Shown here piece by piece: positions 14,368-20,901 of a stretch of DNA of 20,990 nucleotides. Source of the stretch: an uncultured Collinsella sp. (GTDB lineage Bacteria; Actinomycetota; Coriobacteriia; Coriobacteriales; Coriobacteriaceae); assembly GCA_959020035.1 (NCBI GenBank), contig CAUEQX010000013.1:1-20990 (forward strand), written 5' to 3'. Position 1 is the stretch's first letter; every line of letters starts with the position of its first letter. The notes beneath the pieces were generated by a model. The model ran no database searches. It had not been told where the DNA came from and worked only from the letters and a program-made list of their open reading frames with translations. Position numbers and translations under genes: made by a program.

Positions 14368-15243
14368 ATGGACATGACGGATATGACGAGGGCGGCCGTG
14401 TCGCGCCGTCACTTTTTGCAGCTGGCTGGCGCCGGCATGCTCGCGCTGACGGGGACCGCGCTTACCGGTTGCGGCAACTCCACCAGCGGCGAGGGCTCCG
14501 ACAAGGGGTCCAAGCTTGCGGCCATCAAGTCGCGCGGCCATCTGAATGCCGGCGTTAAGAAGGACGTTCCCGGCTATGGCTATTACGACACCGCCAAGGG
14601 CCGCTTTGAGGGCATGGAAGTCGATTTGTGCTACCAGATCGCCGCTGCCGTCTTCGGCGTGAGCTACAAGGAGGCCCGTGCCCAGGAGCTTGTCGAGTTT
14701 ACCGACGTAACGCCCAAGACGCGCGGCCCGCTGATCGATAACGGCCAGCTCGACGTGGTCGCGGCGACCTACACCATAACCGACGAGCGCAAGAAGAGCT
14801 GGGATTTCTCGACGCCGTACCGTACCGACTACGTGGGACTCATGGTCAAGAAGCGTTCGGGTTTTACCTCGATTGAGGACCTGGACGGCAAGGTCATTGG
14901 CGTGAGCCAGGGTGCCACCACGCAGGGCTTGATTGAGCAGATGATCAAGGACAACGGCTTTAGCTGCAAGCCCGAGTTTAGGGCCTTTAGCGGCTACCCC
15001 ATCATCAAGAGCTCGCTCGACGCCGGCAATATCGACGTCTTTGCCATGGACCGCTCCACGCTGGCCGGTTATATGAACGAGACCGTTGAGCTGCTGCAGC
15101 CCGAGGTCAAGTTTGGCGAGCAGGGCTACGGCGTGGCGACCAAGAAGGGCTGCGACCTTTCGGCCGTGGTCGATCAGGTGATTTGCGATCGCCTGGCCGA
15201 CGGCTGGCTCGACCAAGAGGTCAAGACCTGGGGTCTTGTATAG
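14368..15243 (+). CDS. Amino-acid ABC transporter substrate-binding lipoprotein (Tat-type signal)
   Basis: This protein of about 291 residues (SBP_bac_3 family) would capture an amino acid outside the cell and deliver it to the two permeases. The signal has twin arginines in SRRHFLQ (residues 12-18 from this start), then a hydrophobic stretch and the lipobox LTGC with Cys35, so it looks like a Tat-exported lipoprotein. The mature domain shows VPGYGYYD, GRFEGMEVDL, PLIDNGQLDVVAATYTIT and GVSQGATTQG, typical of glutamate/aspartate/glutamine-type receptors. Start is uncertain: GTG 14365, ATG 14368, ATG 14374 and ATG 14383 are all in frame with no strong ribosome site. GGTGAT at 14364-14369 would serve 14374. 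Confidence 0.92.
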   Translation: MDMTDMTRAAVSRRHFLQLAGAGMLALTGTALTGCGNSTSGEGSDKGSKLAAIKSRGHLNAGVKKDVPGYGYYDTAKGRFEGMEVDLCYQIAAAVFGVSYKEARAQELVEFTDVTPKTRGPLIDNGQLDVVAATYTITDERKKSWDFSTPYRTDYVGLMVKKRSGFTSIEDLDGKVIGVSQGATTQGLIEQMIKDNGFSCKPEFRAFSGYPIIKSSLDAGNIDVFAMDRSTLAGYMNETVELLQPEVKFGEQGYGVATKKGCDLSAVVDQVICDRLADGWLDQEVKTWGLV

Positions 15244-15268
15244 GCACATCGTCCAAGGAAGGAATCAA

Positions 15269-16015
15269 ATGCTCGAAGGATTATTTGACGCCGACCGTTG
15301 GTCGACGACATTTCAAAACATGGGGCCCTTCTGGGAGGGCTTTGGCGTGACGCTGCAAGTGGTCGTTGCCGGTCTACTGCTGTCGCTGGTACTGGGCACG
15401 CTGCTGGGCGTGTTCTCTACCACTCGTTCGCGCGTGCTGCGCGCCATAAGCCGCGTGTACGTGGAGTTTTACCAGAACACCCCGCTGCCCGTGCAGGTGC
15501 TCTTTATGTACATGGCCGGTCCGCAGTTTTTGCAGGCCATAACCGGTGCCGACCAGCCGGTGCGCATCGCGCCGTTTGTGCTGGGCTTCTTGGGTGTGGG
15601 CCTGTATCACGCGGCCTACATTTCGGAGGTCATCCGCACTGGTATCGAGGCGGTTTCGCGCGGTCAGATGGAGGCGGCCCAGAGCCAGGGCTTCACTCGC
15701 GCGCAGGCATACTGGTACATCGTGCTGCCCCAGACGTTCAAGATCATTTTGCCGCCGCTGTGTAACCAGGCGCTCAACCTGGTCAAGAACACGTCGGTGC
15801 TGGCGCTCGTGGCCGGCGGCGACCTTATGTACCGTTCCGACAACTTTGTGAGTCTGTACGGGTACCTGCAGGGATACATCGTCTGCTGCCTTATGTACTT
15901 CATCATCTGCTTTCCGCTCGCCATGCTGGTGCAGTGGCTCGAGCGCCGCTCAAAGGAGCGTCCGCGCGGTGTGAGCCTGGCCGAGCTGGGGCTCGACAAC
16001 GTAGAGGAGGCCTAG
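15269..16015 (+). CDS. Amino-acid ABC transporter permease 1 (His/Glu/Gln/Arg type)
   Basis: This 248-residue membrane protein is one of the two channel subunits of the importer. It has about five membrane helices: around 27-50, 75-90, 100-120 and, near the C-terminus, two further hydrophobic stretches. The cytoplasmic EAA loop reads EAAQSQGFTRAQAYWYIVLP (135-154), which contacts the ATPase. TPLPVQ (71-76) is a family motif. The ATG at 15269 follows AAGGAAGGA; the 11 codons upstream overlap the end of the binding-protein gene and lack a ribosome site. Permease 2 starts three bases after its stop. Confidence 0.93.
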   Translation: MLEGLFDADRWSTTFQNMGPFWEGFGVTLQVVVAGLLLSLVLGTLLGVFSTTRSRVLRAISRVYVEFYQNTPLPVQVLFMYMAGPQFLQAITGADQPVRIAPFVLGFLGVGLYHAAYISEVIRTGIEAVSRGQMEAAQSQGFTRAQAYWYIVLPQTFKIILPPLCNQALNLVKNTSVLALVAGGDLMYRSDNFVSLYGYLQGYIVCCLMYFIICFPLAMLVQWLERRSKERPRGVSLAELGLDNVEEA

Positions 16016-16018
16016 CGC

Positions 16019-16657
16019 ATGGAAATCTTCAACGCGACCAACCTGCTCTACATTTGGGGCGGCTTTGTTAAGACGATCGAGATCTCGGCGCTGTCGATCT
16101 TTTTCTCGCTCATCTTTGGCACGGTGCTGGCGCTCGTTAAGAGCTATGCGCCCCGCCCGTTCCGTATTTTGGTGAGTGCCTATATCGAACTGTTCCGTTG
16201 CACGCCGAACCTGCTGTGGATCCTGTTTATCTACTTTACGGTGCAGGGTTTGGACATTGTGATTTCGACCATCGCCTTTACGCTGTTTACCAGCGCTGTT
16301 ATGGCCGAGATTGTGCGCGGCGGCCTCAACTCGATTCCGCGCGGCCAGTTTGAGGCAGCGCAGAGCCAGGGCTTTGGCTTCTTTGCCACCATGCGCTACA
16401 TCATTCTGCCGCAGACGTTTAAGACGATCATCCCAGCGCTGTTTAGCCAGTGCACGACCGTCATTAAGGACAGCTCGTATCTTTCGGGCATTAACGTGGC
16501 CGAGCTCATGTACACGGCAAACGTCGTGATGGCCCATGCGATCGACCTGTCGCAGGTGCTTATGCTCTACGGCCTGGTGTTTGCGATGTACTTTGTGCTC
16601 AACTTTGGTATCTCGTTGCTGGTGAGAGCATATCAGAGGCGAATGGTGGCAGCGTAG
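16019..16657 (+). CDS. Amino-acid ABC transporter permease 2 (His/Glu/Gln/Arg type)
   Basis: This 212-residue membrane protein is the second channel subunit and pairs with permease 1. Family motifs are ELFRCTPNLLWILF (57-70) and the EAA loop EAAQSQGFGFFATMRYIILP (112-131). Hydrophobic helices lie around 20-42, 64-90 and near the C-terminus. The ATG at 16019 is only three bases after the previous stop, with GAGGAGG inside the end of permease 1, so the two are translationally coupled. It is the last importer gene; a perfect hairpin begins two bases after its stop. Confidence 0.93.
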   Translation: MEIFNATNLLYIWGGFVKTIEISALSIFFSLIFGTVLALVKSYAPRPFRILVSAYIELFRCTPNLLWILFIYFTVQGLDIVISTIAFTLFTSAVMAEIVRGGLNSIPRGQFEAAQSQGFGFFATMRYIILPQTFKTIIPALFSQCTTVIKDSSYLSGINVAELMYTANVVMAHAIDLSQVLMLYGLVFAMYFVLNFGISLLVRAYQRRMVAA

Positions 16658-16658
16658 A

Positions 16659-16689
16659 ATGTGACAAAGGGACAGCCCCTTTGTCACAT
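16659..16689. repeat. Perfect 13-bp-arm hairpin with GGGACAG core
   Basis: ATGTGACAAAGGG (16659-16671) pairs exactly with CCCTTTGTCACAT (16677-16689) round a five-base loop; the core reads GGGACAGCCCC. No T-run follows. The ribosome site of the next gene (AGAAAGGA) begins two bases after the right arm, so in mRNA the stem would abut it. Confidence 0.85.
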
Positions 16690-16705
16690 AGAGAAAGGAA
16701 TCGCG

Positions 16706-17329
16706 ATGAGCGATCTGGAGAACAAGAAGAATCCTGTGGTCATTACCATCGCGCGCGACTTTGGCGCCGAGGGCCACGAGATTGGTCGCATGCTTGCCGA
16801 CGAGTTGGGGATTCCGCTGTACGATAACGAGCTGCTGGTACGTGCTTCGCTGCGCACAGGCGAGTCGCTCGACAAGATGGCCGCTTACGACGAGCGCCTG
16901 GCCGTGGAGAACATGGCGTTTCTGCCCGACCGCTACGATGCGCGTTCGTACTCGGATAAGTTGTTCCAAAAGATGAGCCAGGTGATTTTGGATCTGGGCG
17001 AGACCGAGAGCTGCATTATCGAAGGCCGCCTGTCCGATTATCTGCTGCGCAACAACCCCAACCACATTGCCGTGCTGGTGACCGCACCCTTTGAGGACCG
17101 CGTCGAGATCGTGCGCAAGAAGCGCGGCCTCAACAAAAAGAAGGGCGCCAAGCTGGTCAAGCAACAGCAGAAGGCGCGCGAGGCGTTCTATAAGCGCTAC
17201 AGCGCCGGAAAGTGGAAGATGACGAGCGGCAAGGACATCGTCGTCAACCGCGCCAAGCTGGGCCGCGAGGGCTGCAAAGACGTTATCGCCGCTGCCTACC
17301 GCTACAAAGTGGCCCAGCTCGAAGGCTAA
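16706..17329 (+). CDS. Cytidylate-kinase-like family protein
   Basis: This 207-residue P-loop-type protein is of the Cytidylate_kin2 family, which resembles CMP kinase but whose substrate is usually not known. The N-terminal VVITIARDFGAEGHEIGRML (11-30) is the modified nucleotide-binding loop, followed by LGIPLYDNELL (34-44), typical of this family. Later come CIIEGRLSDYLLR, ending a strand-loop, and VLVTAPFEDRVEIVRKK, a lid-like basic region. The C-terminal half is Lys/Arg-rich. The ATG at 16706 follows AGAAAGGA; an upstream in-frame GTG (16661) lies inside the hairpin and is rejected. It may be read from the importer promoter but seems functionally unrelated. Confidence 0.82.
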   Translation: MSDLENKKNPVVITIARDFGAEGHEIGRMLADELGIPLYDNELLVRASLRTGESLDKMAAYDERLAVENMAFLPDRYDARSYSDKLFQKMSQVILDLGETESCIIEGRLSDYLLRNNPNHIAVLVTAPFEDRVEIVRKKRGLNKKKGAKLVKQQQKAREAFYKRYSAGKWKMTSGKDIVVNRAKLGREGCKDVIAAAYRYKVAQLEG

Positions 17330-17384
17330 CCGACCAAAACCATCACAAAGGTGCCTGTCCCCATCGTGGTGGTTGGGTGGTCGG
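17330..17384. repeat. Imperfect palindrome with CCTGTCCCC core
   Basis: CCGACCA (17330-17336) pairs with TGGTCGG (17378-17384), and ACCATCAC with GTGGTGGT further in. The loop contains GGTGCCTGTCCCC. The left arm starts directly after the stop codon of the kinase-like gene. Confidence 0.65.
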
Positions 17385-17389
17385 CATAG

Positions 17390-17427
17390 AAAAAGTCCCC
17401 GCCGGGCGTGTGCTCGACGGGGACTTT
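17390..17427 (-). terminator. Terminator of the minus-strand gltA operon
   Basis: AAAGTCCCCG (17392-17401) pairs with CGGGGACTTT (17418-17427). Read on the minus strand, the stem runs directly into TTTTT (17390-17394). It lies 30 bases past the gltA stop and may also stop plus-strand reading. Confidence 0.82.
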
Positions 17428-17455
17428 GCCGCTTGATGGCTAGCGCTGTAGGTGA

Positions 17456-18865
17456 TTACTCGCCCAGCAGGCTCTTGGTGATGGAGGCAGCGGCCTTCTT
17501 GCCGGCGCCCATCGCCAGAATGACCGTAGCGGCACCGGTGACGATGTCGCCGCCAGCCCAGATGCGGGGATCGGTGGTCTGGCCAGTCTCCTCGTCGGCA
17601 ACGATGTAGCCCCACTTGTTGAGCTCCATCTTGCCGCCGATCTTCTTTGCGAAGGGGTTGGCGTTGGTGCCGATAGCCGAGATTGCGACGTCGCAGGGAA
17701 TCTCCTCGATGGCGCCCTCGATGGGCACCGGGCGACGACGGCCGGACTCGTCAGGCTCGCCGAGCTCCATCTTCTGGACCTTGACGGCGCACACGGAGCC
17801 GTCCTCGCCAGCGACAAACTCGAGCGGGGAGACGAGCGGCAGAACCTCGACGCCCTCGGCCTTAGCATGGTGCAGCTCGGCGCGACGGCAGGGCATCTCG
17901 TCCTCGGTACGACGGTAGGCGATGATGGCGTGCTCGGCGCCCAGACGCTTGGCGGTACGGACGGCGTCCATAGCCACGTTGCCGCCACCAAAGACGACGA
18001 CGTTCTTGCCGTGCTTGGTGGGGGTGTCGTACTCGGGGAACTTGTTGGCCTTCATCAGGTTCACGCGGGTGAGGTACTCGTTCGCGAAGAAGACGTTGGG
18101 CAGGTTCTCGCCGGGGACGTTGAGGAACTTGGGCAGGCCAGCGCCGGTCGCCACATAGATGGCGTCGAAGCCCTGCTCGAATAGCTCCTCGGCCGTGGCC
18201 ATGTTGCCCACGACGGAGTTGTACTCAAACTTGACGCCCATGTCCTCCAGGCCGTCAATCTCGCGCTTGACGACCGCCTTGGGCAGACGGAACTCGGGGA
18301 TGCCGTAGACCAGCACGCCGCCGCCGGTAAAGAAGGCCTCGAAGACGGTGACGTCAAAGCCGTTGCGGGCGAGCTCGCCGGCGCAGGTGATGCCGGACGG
18401 GCCGGAACCGACGACGGCGACCTTCTTGCCGTTCTTGGGAGCCATCTTGGGCGTGGAGGCGAGCTCGGGGCGGTCACCCAGGAAGCGCTCGAGCTGGCCG
18501 ATGGCCACGGGCTCGGACTTCTTACCACGGATGCACTTACCCTCGCACTGGTTCTCCTGCGGGCAGACGCGACCGCAGATGGCGGGAAGCATGGAGTCCT
18601 CGCGGATGGTATCGAGAGCGCCGCCGAAGTCCTTCGCGCGGATCTGCTCGATAAAGCGGGGGATGTTGATGTTGACAGGGCAGCCCTCAACACAGAACGG
18701 CTTCTTGCAGTTGAGGCAGCGCTCGGCCTCGGCCAGCGCCATCTCCTCGGTGAAGCCCTTGTCGACGGGGCGGAAGTCGCAGGCGCGCTCGGCAGCCGGC
18801 TCCTCGTTATCGGGGGTGCGGGGCGACTTCATATCGGCAACGAAACGACCGTTAACTAGTGGCAT
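17456..18865 (-). CDS. gltA: NADPH-dependent glutamate synthase small-subunit-like flavoprotein (GltA/NfnB type)
   Basis: This 469-residue FAD/NADPH oxidoreductase carries an N-terminal ferredoxin-like region with two four-Cys sets: Cys50, 53, 58, 62 and Cys97, 101, 107, 111. The FAD-binding motif VVGSGPSG is at 151-158. The NADP(H)-binding motif is VFGGGNVAMDAVRTAKRLGA (291-310), with YRR at 317-319 favouring NADPH. A final GGDIVTG is the second FAD contact. Proteins of this family are named glutamate synthase (GltA) or, when paired with a small flavoprotein as here, NfnB of the electron-bifurcating NADH-dependent ferredoxin:NADP+ oxidoreductase, or SudA-like. The pairing favours the Nfn-like reading, but sequence cannot settle it. 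The start (18865) overlaps the partner gene by ten bases. Confidence 0.9.
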   Translation of the reverse strand: MPLVNGRFVADMKSPRTPDNEEPAAERACDFRPVDKGFTEEMALAEAERCLNCKKPFCVEGCPVNINIPRFIEQIRAKDFGGALDTIREDSMLPAICGRVCPQENQCEGKCIRGKKSEPVAIGQLERFLGDRPELASTPKMAPKNGKKVAVVGSGPSGITCAGELARNGFDVTVFEAFFTGGGVLVYGIPEFRLPKAVVKREIDGLEDMGVKFEYNSVVGNMATAEELFEQGFDAIYVATGAGLPKFLNVPGENLPNVFFANEYLTRVNLMKANKFPEYDTPTKHGKNVVVFGGGNVAMDAVRTAKRLGAEHAIIAYRRTEDEMPCRRAELHHAKAEGVEVLPLVSPLEFVAGEDGSVCAVKVQKMELGEPDESGRRRPVPIEGAIEEIPCDVAISAIGTNANPFAKKIGGKMELNKWGYIVADEETGQTTDPRIWAGGDIVTGAATVILAMGAGKKAAASITKSLLGE

Positions 18866-19695
18866 GCGCAGCTCTTTTCCTCATAGGCCTTGAGGGACTC
18901 GCCCTCTTCGGAACGGTAAGCGGCCTGGCGGGCACGAAGGTCATCCCAGTCGACCAGGGTGGCATCGAAGTCGGGGCCGTCGACGCAAGCGAACTTGGTC
19001 ACGCCGCCCACCTCGACGCGGCAGCAGCCGCACATGCCGGTGCCGTCAACCATGATGGGGTTGAGCGACGCGGTGATGGGGGTGTCGTACTTCTGGGCGA
19101 TGAGGGTCGAGAACTTCATCATCGGAACGGGGCCGACGCAGAAGACCTGGCTCACGGCCTTGTCCTGCAGCAGGCGCTCCAGCGGAGCGGTTACAACGCC
19201 CTGCTCGCCGTAGGAACCGTCGTCGGTAGTGATGTGGATGTGGTCCTCGTCGAGGAGCTCGCGGAACTGGTCCTCCATGAGCAGGAGGTCCTTGGTGCGG
19301 GCGCCCATGATGGCGTGCACCTCGTGGCCGGTCTCGACCAGGTGCTTGGCGACCGGGAAGGCAATTGCCAGGCCAACGCCGCCGCCAATGACGGCGCAGG
19401 GGCCCTCGGCCATCTCGGTGGGAACGCCCAGCGGACCCACGACGTCGCGCAGCGACTCGCCGGCCTCGTAGGTGGAAAGCATTTCGGTGGTCTTGCCGAT
19501 CACCATGAAGATGAACTCGACCCAGCCCTCGTCACCGTTCCAGCCGGCCAGGGTAAACGGGACACGCTCGCCCGTCTCGTTGGCGCGAACCATGAGGAAC
19601 TGTCCAGCGTGCGCATGCTTGGCGATTGCAGGCGCCTCGATGCGGAACTTGAACACCTTCTCCGAGAACTGCGTCTTCTCCAGGATCTTATACAT
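18856..19695 (-). CDS. FAD/NAD-binding [2Fe-2S] oxidoreductase subunit (NfnA / PyrK-like)
   Basis: This 279-residue protein is of the ferredoxin-NADP reductase superfamily, often labelled sulfide/dihydroorotate dehydrogenase-like. The FAD domain (1-95) has RVPFTLAGW (44-52). The NAD domain has GGGVGLAIAFPVAKHL (104-119). The C-terminal cluster motif VDGTGMCGCCRVEVGG (216-231), with Cys222, Cys225 and Cys237 plus Asp217, fits the Asp/three-Cys [2Fe-2S] site reported for NfnA; Cys224 is an extra. The last residues are Cys-rich (SCACH). It would take electrons from NADH and pass them to the GltA/NfnB subunit encoded immediately downstream (ten-base overlap, translational coupling). GAGAGGGG precedes the ATG at 19695. 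Confidence 0.88.
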   Translation of the reverse strand: MYKILEKTQFSEKVFKFRIEAPAIAKHAHAGQFLMVRANETGERVPFTLAGWNGDEGWVEFIFMVIGKTTEMLSTYEAGESLRDVVGPLGVPTEMAEGPCAVIGGGVGLAIAFPVAKHLVETGHEVHAIMGARTKDLLLMEDQFRELLDEDHIHITTDDGSYGEQGVVTAPLERLLQDKAVSQVFCVGPVPMMKFSTLIAQKYDTPITASLNPIMVDGTGMCGCCRVEVGGVTKFACVDGPDFDATLVDWDDLRARQAAYRSEEGESLKAYEEKSCACH

Positions 19696-19800
19696 AGAAC
19701 CCCTCTCTTGTTAGGGCCGCCGAACCGTGCCTCCACGGAAATGGACGGTAGCCCGAATAAAACCGTACGCGCACAGGCGTTGTGCAGACATACGGTGCAA

Positions 19801-19806
19801 ATTATA
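19801..19806 (-). promoter_or_regulatory. Putative -10 box for the nfnA-gltA operon
   Basis: On the minus strand this reads TATAAT, a perfect -10, about 105 bases upstream of the nfnA-like start. No good -35 is visible at the expected distance. Confidence 0.4.
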
Positions 19807-19869
19807 CCCTCATGGACATGTCACTTACGTGTGTCTTCGGCGGTTGGGAGCAGGGTTTATCCACTTTGG

Positions 19870-19907
19870 CCTACCAAAGGGGGAGAGGTTTATTTTGGTC
19901 GGTTTTA
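19870..19907 (+). repeat. Diverged copy 3 of the 43-bp palindromic repeat
   Basis: It matches 29 of the last 38 positions of the purF copy, sharing AGGTTTATT and GGTTTTA. Its own arms CCTACCAAA (19870-19878) and TTTGGTCGG (19894-19902) still pair 8 of 9, though they differ from those of copy 1. It faces copy 2 (20008-20050) in inverted orientation about 100 bases away. Confidence 0.6.
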
Positions 19908-19920
19908 TCAGGTAAAACGG

Positions 19921-19942
19921 CAAATGAGGCCGGCCCCATTTG
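19921..19942. repeat. 22-bp near-perfect palindrome between the two inverted repeats
   Basis: Symmetric at 20 of 22 positions, centred on GGCCGGCC, with CAAATG and CATTTG ends. It lies between repeat copies 3 and 2. The rest of the 19696-20047 gap holds no gene I can support. Confidence 0.6.
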
Positions 19943-20007
19943 GGGTGCTATGCATGTATGTCGGCGCGCGGTTGATTGCGATGCCGCAACTGGGGCGTTT
20001 CCGCAGG

Positions 20008-20050
20008 TAAAACCTGCCAAAATAAACCTGTTCCTAAATGATAGGTTTTA
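20008..20050 (-). repeat. 43-bp palindromic repeat, copy 2, carrying the pth stop codon
   Basis: On the minus strand it starts with TAA, the pth stop codon, and is 39/43 identical to the copy at the purF end. The same 12/19/12 layout holds: arms 20039-20050 and 20008-20019, loop of 19 bases containing GGAACAGG. The four differences are all G/C in the purF copy and A/T here; two fall in an arm and weaken pairing. Confidence 0.85.
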
Positions 20051-20677
20051 GTGCTTGCCGTTGGCGGAGGCGGCGCCGTTGACATGGTCGCGGGCATAGA
20101 CCACGCCGTGCACGATCGCCAGGCCGGCGGCGTCGGCCGCGCGGGCGCAGGTGTCCTGGAAATCCTCGGCCTCGCGGGCGCGCAGCTGCTTAAGAACGTA
20201 GTCGGCGACGGCCATCTTGCCGGGAGGGTTGCCGATGCCGGTGCGGATGCGGCTGAAGTCGCGGCTGCCCATCTTGTCGATGATGGAACGCAGGCCGTTG
20301 TGACCGGCATGGCCGCCGCCCACCTTAACACGCACGTCGCCGGCGGGAATATCGAGCTCATCGTGGATTACGAGCAGCTCCTCGGCCTTGATCTTGTACT
20401 CGCGACAGAGCTTGGAGATGGGGCCGCCCGAGGTATTCATGTACGACTGCGGCTTGACCAGCACAATCTGGCGCTTGCCACCCTCTTCCTCAGCATCGTT
20501 GATATTGATGAGCGCGACCTCGGCACCGGCCTGGTTTTTCCAGTACGTGACGCCGGCCTGACGGGCCAGCTCGTCGATCGCCTTAAAGCCGGCGTTGTGG
20601 CGGGTCTCGGTATATTCCTCGCCCGGGTTGCCAAGCCCGGCAACCATGCGAATCTTAAGCGGCTGTGCAGCTGCCAT
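20048..20677 (-). CDS. pth: Peptidyl-tRNA hydrolase
   Basis: Pth frees tRNAs from prematurely released peptidyl-tRNA. The 209-residue protein has the N-terminal GLGNPGEEY (14-22), the catalytic His27 in TRHNAGF, KPQSYMN with Asn81, HDELD with Asp106 and GGHAGHNGLRS with Asn127, matching E. coli His20, Asn68, Asp93 and Asn114. The ATG at 20677 follows AAGGGA; ten codons further upstream are open but have no ribosome site. It lies downstream of prs on the minus strand, a common arrangement in Gram-positive bacteria. Its stop TAA is the first part of a palindromic repeat. Confidence 0.96.
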   Translation of the reverse strand: MAAAQPLKIRMVAGLGNPGEEYTETRHNAGFKAIDELARQAGVTYWKNQAGAEVALININDAEEEGGKRQIVLVKPQSYMNTSGGPISKLCREYKIKAEELLVIHDELDIPAGDVRVKVGGGHAGHNGLRSIIDKMGSRDFSRIRTGIGNPPGKMAVADYVLKQLRAREAEDFQDTCARAADAAGLAIVHGVVYARDHVNGAASANGKH

Positions 20678-20795
20678 GTTTGTCCCTTCGTTACACAAAT
20701 AGTTCAATCAACGACAAAGGCTACCACGCCCGCCGAAGGCGAGACTTCGTTTCAGCGAAATCCCACCAGACAAAAGCGCGGCCGCGGCAGAGCGA

Positions 20796-20873
20796 GCCGT
20801 CGGAACAGAAGAAACCCCCGCGCGACCTTTGCGAAGCAAGGGGGAGCGCGGGGGTTTCTTCTGTTCCGACGGC
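20796..20873. repeat. Long perfect hairpin between prs and pth, with GCGAAGC loop motif
   Basis: The arms 20796-20823 and 20846-20873 are perfectly complementary over 28 bases. The 22-base loop contains CCTTTGCGAAGCAAGG, itself a hairpin. Each arm reads GGGGGTTTCTTCTG in its outward direction, so it could act as a bidirectional terminator between prs and pth. The loop motif TTTGCGAAGCAA is shared with the hairpin at 3517-3604. Confidence 0.85.
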
Positions 20874-20901
20874 GATGCGCCGGGTTGCAAGGACGATGCG
20901 A

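Noticed and set aside
15950..17164. Open frame of 404 codons on the minus strand across permease 2 and the kinase-like gene
   Set aside because: Antisense shadow of two well-supported genes; no recognisable domain.
18859..20050. Plus-strand open frames of up to 383 codons over nfnA and the downstream gap
   Set aside because: Antisense to a clear flavoprotein gene and running through repeats; composition is typical of a shadow frame.
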